Source: Parelaphostrongylus tenuis
Lineage: Eukaryota; Nematoda; Chromadorea; Rhabditida; Metastrongylidae
DNA length: 64,000 nucleotides
Assembly: GCA_019055375.1 (NCBI GenBank)
Contig: JAHQIW010006337.1
Span: forward strand, 1 to 64,000
Reading direction: 5' to 3'
Notes under the pieces: model-generated
Seen by the model: the letters and a program-made list of their open reading frames with translations, nothing else
Databases searched by the model: none
What the model was told of the DNA's origin: nothing
Position numbers and translations under genes: made by a program
Shown: piece after piece, positions 43,329-64,000 of the stretch
Layout: each line of letters opens with the position of its first letter
Numbering within the stretch: position 1 is the stretch's first letter

Positions 43329-46300
43329 ACTGGGATCCACACAGCACAGTGAAAAAATGTGGTGACGGATCAAGTAAAGTGCTATAAAGTAAAGTGCTTT
43401 ATAGCAACGGTGAACTTCTCAACGACAGATCAAAGTGAACCACTGAAATCCACAAATTAGGCAACCTTCTTTTTCTTTTTTTTTCTTATTTGTTCGAAGA
43501 CTTTGTCAAGTCAACCTAATCGAAATGTCCATGTAATCAAAAGCTCCTATGTATGGTAAATCCAAGATATTCTAGGTTTTTTTTCTTTATGGAAAACTAA
43601 CATCACAAGTTAGATAACTATTCTTTGAGGGGATTGTTTATGAGCGCGAATATTGAAAAAATAAAGAGATGAAATGAAGAAATCAGAAAAATATGCGGAA
43701 GATTATTCTTAAGTGATCAATTCTTGAGCAGAAACACAGAAAACTCATCATATAAATCATCATAGGTGGTTTTTACTCTAACAAATAGACAATTGCTCTT
43801 CAAACAGATCATTTGATGTTACAAAGAGCAGAAGAAATTTTTGACTATCAAAGCAAAGTTTGATCAGACTGCTCATCTTATTCTGTGTCTTTAGCTCAAT
43901 TTTTATAGATCTTCTCATATGGAAATTGAAAAAAAAAACAGTTATGGTCAATCGTAAACAATCAGTGAGATTTTGGTAATAAAAAAGATAGTAAAATCAA
44001 ATATGAATCGGATTACTAGGTGTTTTTGTTGCCGGGGTTATTATTTACTGATACTGAATAGCTTCTCTTCACAGCTTTAAGGCATCTATTTTTGAAATGT
44101 TGTCAGAGAAAACATTAAAATCTTATAAAAGAGCATTAGGAAAATTAATCATTTTCGTTCTCTCAAGCACAATTATATATCGTTGATGAGAAATTTCGTA
44201 AGTAAAAATAGCGTCGGCTACTGAACACAATGTCTGCCGAACATTGTGTTACATTGAAAACAGCTGTTCGGTCGGCGGCACTCGGTTGGCACAACCGCGT
44301 GAGAGTGTCGAAAATGTGACAAACTACAACAAATTGTCGGGAGACGATGGTTGCTTTTGCCTCTATCCGTGTATTAGAGATGACGAGAAGAATTGGCTGC
44401 AAGATAACGGCGAAATCTACTGCCGATTGCACTCGATCAGTTTCAAAGTGCTTTCGATGGCGTGAATATGCCGAAAACGTAACAAACTGCAATAAAACGA
44501 CAGAACACCCTTCTATTCTACGGCCGTTGCATGTTCGTCGCTTGTAAAATTACTTGTTTTTTTCGAAAAAGGAGTGTAGAGCCTTGCAGCAGTCGCACAA
44601 AGTCGCTTCTATGCTTAGTCTTCAACTAGTCGTGAACAGCACCCTCATAAGTGGGCTGAATATCGTAGTTTCACAAATCGTTAGTTAATAATAACTGCTA
44701 AAGTAACTCTTTTCAGCAGCTTCTGCCTCGTTGCTTGTGATGAACTACAAAAAAAAGCAAGAAAAAACTCCAAATCATGATTTTGAGCAACTTGAAGTTT
44801 TTCCTACAGAGCCTACGGGCACTGTATTGCCTGTTAGTACAATAATTATGTCTTTTGACACTATTTTCTAGAATCCTTCAGGGCTTTTTTTAATCAGTCT
44901 CTTACGAGCCAAACAATTCAATGGCGATTCAGAGGATCAGATCGCCGTATCAAAACTGGTTAGTGATTACTAGATAAGGACCTCTTCAGCAAGCTGGTCA
45001 ACCACTTTGTTCGTCATCAAATAAAGAAAACGTGCTGACCTAAAGTTGGACTCGATAAAATGATGATGACCCTAATACACGCTTGTCAATGAGAGAGCTT
45101 TTCGTTCTTTCCCTATTTTCCTTTCGAGTTATAAACAATATGAATTGCTGCCTCAGTGCAGAAATCTCTTCTGATATTGGCGAATTTTCAGGAAAAAGCA
45201 AATGTTGTAAACGGACATTGCCATATAACGATGTAATTTATAGAATAGCTAATGTGAAGATTGTCGTCAAAAACCTCCTACAAAATCGATAGAAATCTAT
45301 TATAAACCATATCAAAAACAACAGTGGAATGAAGAAGAAAAAAAACATCTGCACTGAAAGTATTTCGTTATAAAAATGTAATGAAAACATAGATGTTTTA
45401 CAGTGGTTCAGCATCGATAAAAAAGAGACATAAGTCGTTTCTCCTATGCTGAGATATTCGACTGGTGAAAAAATTGAGAAAAAGTAATGCGGTTAGTTTT
45501 TGGTCATCTGCGCTATGACGTACAAACAATTTCATGATTGCAACGAGTTAAAAGGAGAATAGGTGAACATGCGGTGTACCATGGGGAAAAGAACCTGCTT
45601 GCAGCTCACACAGCGCTTTTTGCTATTAACATTTTAAAGATCTGAACTCTGAAGATTCCCAGTAACCAATATCAACTTTGCATACGTGGAAATTGTAAGT
45701 TTTTATCTTCAAAAACCTTTTATTTAGATGATATTTTTTCACAAAAAGGCTAATGTAATCATAGAAATCCTTTTGGATTCAAAATCGTATGTAGTGAGAA
45801 AAACAGCATTCTCGGAAAAGACAATTGAAAGAGGAAGCCGACTCCTTGTCATCTTCTCATGCTTTACATATTTCAAAGTTTTATATCCATGTTTATAATC
45901 TAATCACGTCTTTTTAGTTCTATGTTTTCTATCTACTTATATATTTTGCATTTTTTACGCTTTTAGCGAATCATTTACCTAGAAGGAACTCTGAGAAAAA
46001 ACTCTATATGGAAACAAATAGTGAAGAAATGTGTTTCCTTTCGTGAATAGAAAGAACAATAGTGTTTTGAAACAACATTAGCAGAAGAAGGAAAGAGTTC
46101 TAAGACGTCAGAAGAAAACTTGTACTCGATGTGGAAATGTTGCAGCTCTTAACAACAGTAATGAGCCAACTATAATCGTATCTCACTGAAAGTCCAAATA
46201 ATCCAGCAAATTATAAAGATAAATTTAGGTTACTTTATATTGTCGTTATCTCTTCAGAAACCAGAAAAACGGAAATATTTTATAGAACGAATCAAATAAA

Positions 46301-46944
46301 TTTCAGTTAGGTAATAATAGATGAAAGTAGCAATGAGGTGAGTTCTTTCACGATGGAGCACAGAAATATGACCTCTGCCGTCGAGTTTAACGAGTCAGCT
46401 GCTCTCGTATCAACTCAAAACTTACAGAAGAAAACAATGAGCAGTAATGAAGATGAAGATGAACAAAGTGTCACCGGACAGTTTTACTTGTTCAATAGTT
46501 GCAAGATAATGGAAAATTTACTAATAAGTACTCAGTGTTAAATGTGACGCATCGTAAAACGACTTGTTTCGATATTTGGAAGAACAAAATGATTGCACAA
46601 AGGGAAACTTGTTAGTAACGATGCAGAATTATCCAGTTTTGCCATGCTTACGAATGAACTTTCTACATTTTCACCCTTCCCTTCCAATTTTATATCAAAT
46701 TTTAAGCAAACATCATGTACACTGTTTACCAACAAAAAATCAGTAGTTTTTAAAACCCAACTTAGAATCTTATTGCTAAGGACATGAAAGGAATAGAAGG
46801 CAAGTTGTTCGAAGTCAATCAGACCTTTATGAATGTAGTATGCATTGGAATTCATTCATGGCGTCATAGAGTAGATAGATGCATGTTTAATCTATGCAGT
46901 ACCTTTTCAAGAGCCCCCTCCCCCCATCCATATAATAGGCCTGC
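43329..46944. other. Unannotated AT-rich stretch
   Basis: No recognised gene. Near 44310-44330 and 44470-44490 a short unit (GAAAAYGTRACAAACTRCAA) occurs twice within otherwise unrecognised open frames. 45083-45292 (+) starts with a signal-peptide-like segment but lacks support. 46338-46541 (+) is an acidic, Ser-rich frame. Confidence 0.35.
46338..46541 (+). CDS. Hypothetical acidic ORF
   Basis: An open frame containing ATG at 46353, Ser/Glu/Asn-rich (MS-S-NEDEDEQ) and ending in TAA. Could be a small exon; no family or neighbours support it. Confidence 0.15.
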   Translation: MSSFTMEHRNMTSAVEFNESAALVSTQNLQKKTMSSNEDEDEQSVTGQFYLFNSCKIMENLLISTQC

Positions 46945-47092
46945 GTTCTTACCCTCTCAGAACAGTATGGTACCAATTCTCCAACTCAGATTTGATAAAG
47001 AGCTTGGTTGTTTCAGGTAGCAAGATCGAACCGACGATTTGGTGTGTATTGAAAGGTACCTCTAACCATTGTTCTATAAGCACCTCAACTGA
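46945..47092 (-). repeat. SINE family A, degraded copy
   Basis: Shares 'TATGGTACCAATTCTCCAAC', 'AAGATCGAACCGACGATTTG' and 'GGTACCTCTAACCATTGTTC' with the same order and spacing as the 16.3 kb copy. Confidence 0.5.
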
Positions 47093-47811
47093 ATCAATCT
47101 TTCACTTAATTATTTTCTTAAACTGCATGTACATAAGAAATGCTTCACTTATAAACTTATGAGAAATGGAAATCTACCTAAGTATTATGAGCACGTGAGC
47201 GAGTGAGCACAACAGGTCAGGATAAGCTCACTCAGCAATTATCACACTGAGATGGAGTTCTGCATCCACTTCCGGAATCTCGAAGAGTGAGGCAATATCA
47301 AGGATCGAATCCATAGTGTACGCTTGAATCCATGGGTTACGTACCTTTGCTCAACTCGCAACAGTCGTCCAGTATTTCTGAGGAACTGAGAGCGCCGTGA
47401 CTCAGATTTTACAGCAGTCCAGTAAAAGAATGTACACCTACGAACAATACGGAATAGATGCTAATGTTTATTCTGACATTAAAGTGGATATTTACGAGAA
47501 AGGGTAGAAGTCAAGTATGAAACAAAGATCATATACCACACAAGACACTTGGAAGGCCGAAAAAACTACGATGATTTTTCACAGGTGATTTCGACGATTG
47601 AAGATCAGCGATCAGATTCCTCAACATCGACGATGACATCAATTCTCCATCGAAGAATGTCTTTATCTAATTGTTACTGATGGTAACATTAACTGACATA
47701 GATATCTTTAGTGATATAATTTGAAATCGAAAATTTGCAATACGTCCTCAGCGTTTCACAGCGATTTTGGTAAATGTGAGATGCAACTTTTCGTCATATT
47801 GATTTCGGCTT
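47093..47811. other. Unannotated stretch
   Basis: No recognised gene or repeat. Confidence 0.4.
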
Positions 47812-48078
47812 TTACACCACCCATGGGCGGTCGGTTGATTTACTTCCTAGTTCTGCTTTTGATTTCGGCCAAACATCACCTCCAAACGAACAAGTAGTAA
47901 GCCCGACTAAGGATCCATCGCCGAAATCCATTCCATGGAAACGACATTGTGAACACCTGAAGCCCTTAAAAGGGGTTACGTCAAGAAACCATGGAATATC
48001 ATATGCATGACCAGCAATATACCATTTGAAATATGTGCTGGGGTCCGCACAACTAGTGAAGACGGACCATCTAAGCAT
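47812..48078 (-). CDS. Unknown Cys/Trp-rich ORF
   Basis: 88 codons from ATG, directly after an acceptor-like TTTACTTAG, to TAA. The composition is strikingly protein-like: TSCADPSTYFKWYIAGHAYD, FRCSQCRFHGMDFGDGSLVG, TTCSFGGDVWPKSKAELG. Four Cys in a C-C-x2-C-C order plus Gly and Trp suggest a small extracellular domain. I do not recognise the family. It may be a complete small gene trans-spliced at its start, or the last exon of a longer one. Confidence 0.4.
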   Translation of the reverse strand: MLRWSVFTSCADPSTYFKWYIAGHAYDIPWFLDVTPFKGFRCSQCRFHGMDFGDGSLVGLTTCSFGGDVWPKSKAELGSKSTDRPWVV

Positions 48079-49127
48079 CTAAGTAAATACCTAACTTTTC
48101 GTAATAGTAGCTGTTCTCGATGGATTCACTCCCATAGTCCAAAAATGGTTACTTAATACGAAGCTTCATTTATTAACTTGATGACAACCAAGACAAACTA
48201 TTCTTCATCAGCCAACTAATCTTCTGCTAGATGCATTGGTAAAAATGTATGTAACATTAACTCATTTCCTCCAACTTTTATCTTTCGTATGTATTGTGCT
48301 GTTTACAAACACTTCTTACACGAATCTTTACCGAACATGCTGTCAGTCTTTGGAACAAATCAAACACATAGCAAAAGGTTCATGGAAACCATCAACGGGA
48401 TAAAGAAGAGGACCGCACAAATAGAAAGAAGAAATGGGTACCACGAAAAAAAAAAGATGTAAAGAGAATCTTTGAACGATGAGAAGTGAAGTGAGTCATT
48501 GGACGAATACAAAGATAAAAATACAGACAAAAATAATACCCGCGATCAGATTCAAACAACGGTTATGCCATGCAATGAAACACTACGCAAAAAAAAACAG
48601 CTAAAGCTAAGGTAAGGTGTTGGATTGATCACAACGACGCAGTTACACACTCTACAATTTGAAGGCTTGGTGGTCCGAATTAATATTGAACACAGACAGT
48701 GAAACCGTCAAAAATGCATTTTATGAAGTTAAACAGAAGATTTAGAGTAAACTTTCTTCTTTTCCTCAAAAAACACTACAGAGTACGTGACGTACATTTG
48801 TTACTCACAGGATTTATATGGTACAGTAAGACTATCAAAAAACCGTACTTCGAGTAAACAAGATGATACATGTTAGGTCGCTAAAATAATCAGCACGTAA
48901 TATGAAATAGCACAAAACAGATCATATAAAAAGAGGATGTTAAGATGAAATTGACAAGCACTAGTGATAAAAAAAAACTTGCACTATAACAATCTGCATT
49001 CACTCTATTCGAAATACATCTTTAATTATACATTTTTTTTTGCTATAATGTAAGAGCACTACCGTAACTGAAATTTGTAGTAGCTCCATGGAAGCTGTTC
49101 AGTCAAACATTGAAGGGTTTCAAAATG
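48079..49127. other. 3' flank of kin-4
   Basis: Holds the kin-4 3' UTR by position, but no clear AATAAA was seen on the minus strand close to the stop. A faint tRNA-like B box lies at 48540-48600. Confidence 0.35.
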
Positions 49128-63289
<14,162 letters not shown>

Positions 63290-63429
63290 CTAAAACCACA
63301 AATCAATGCAAACAATACCAATAAAAAAAGACGAAAATGGTACAGAGAGAAAACAAGGCAAATGGGAATTAGCTTATAAGGAAAAGTCGATATTTTTTCT
63401 GCAGTCGGAAAGGGTTTTTGAGGATTTTC

Positions 63430-63720
63430 GCACCATTTGAAAGATTATGTCTCGGAAAATACAAAAATGAATTTGCTCTCAAAAAGATCTTCATACAGCG
63501 CTGTAGCACTTTGAATAAAATTATATTTTACACGCGTCGCGCGCTACTGTGCGGATTTTTGGCAGGACAGAGCTCTCCCATTAGGCTAGTAGTGACCATT
63601 TAATAGTGTAAATTTTGGAAATTTTAAAGTGCTTATTTATCAGAAACACCTTTTATGGCGATGTAGCAGAAAAAAAAGGGGTTTCACACGCGCACCGCGA
63701 TATCATGCGCATTTCTGTTA
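63430..63720. repeat. Family F, two fragments in tandem
   Basis: 63490-63545 ('CATACAGCGCTGTAGCAC', 'TTTTACACGCGTCGCGCGC') and 63645-63715 ('GGCGATGTAGCAGAAAAAA', 'GGTTTCACACGCGCACCGCG') are two copies of the family core. They lie in the kin-4 intron upstream of the first exon seen here. Confidence 0.5.
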
Positions 63721-64000
63721 TTAATTTGATGATTTTTTCTTCGTTTTGTAAAACTTTCTAGGTTTTTTATATTGAAATTGTGGAAGGTATTAGAATTGTT
63801 GAAGAAAGTTTGTTTAATCGTCTTGTAAACTTAGGTCTTGATTTTCATTCTATATAGCCAGATAAAACCCACCAATAAGCCTAAGCCTATGTTCGGAAAG
63901 AATATGAATGTATAAGCCAAATCTTCGAATGTCATAGTCATATGTTTTATCTGAAATTTTTCTCAAAGCGCAGAAAACTCTAAGTTCAACAACAAAAATC
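63721..64000. other. Intron sequence, nothing recognised
   Basis: AT-rich DNA upstream of the first visible kin-4 exon; presumably intron. Confidence 0.4.

Overview
The window looks like nuclear DNA of a parasitic nematode, most likely a strongylid (hookworm-type) worm. Both recognisable host genes are cut into small exons by ordinary GT-AG introns. The dispersed repeats are of nematode type: an RTE-like retroposon, mariner, Merlin and Tc1/mariner relics, and several tRNA-headed SINE families. There is no operon, no prokaryotic signal and no intact tRNA or rRNA gene. The species call is inference.

Two host genes are well supported, both on the minus strand. The first (10458 to 5057) is a heparan sulfate 3-O-sulfotransferase (hst-3 type) in five exons: a type II membrane anchor, the PAPS-binding loop, the 3'-phosphate motif and a C-terminal exon that carries two apparent one-base frameshifts. 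The second (63289 to 49128, 5' end outside the window) is a MAST-family serine/threonine kinase (kin-4 type). I trace 22 exons: DUF1908 domain, kinase domain, PDZ domain and a basic/Ser-rich tail. Exon phases agree throughout except for one missing base inside the Asp-Trp-Trp kinase motif. If it is not a sequence error, that break would inactivate the gene.

The roughly 39 kb between them is mostly decayed mobile DNA. From left to right: a Tc1/mariner transposase relic (25.2-26.1 kb), a Merlin transposase relic (27.2-28.0 kb), a nearly full-length but dead RTE-like retroposon (28.8-32.2 kb), two mariner fragments (32.5-33.2 kb), a mariner sitting inside a TA microsatellite (35.6-36.7 kb), a further mariner relic (39.6-40.5 kb) and a GT microsatellite (41.0 kb). 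A few unrecognised exon-like ORFs lie between them (18863-19137, 47812-48078, 41290-41586). The kin-4 introns hold an older RTE copy, an internally deleted SETMAR-like mariner, SINEs and fold-back elements.

The most interesting signal is a set of hammerhead-ribozyme (HHR) motifs. Three palindromic fold-back elements (6514-6794, 38250-38695, 57271-57620) each carry an HHR-like motif in each arm, in opposite orientations. A solitary HHR with an intact catalytic core sits at 14003-14046. The two HHRs of the 38.3-38.7 kb element keep every core base, a GUA cleavage triplet, and self-complementary very short stem III. Degenerate HHR-like motifs occur near 12.45, 14.68 and 19.69 kb.
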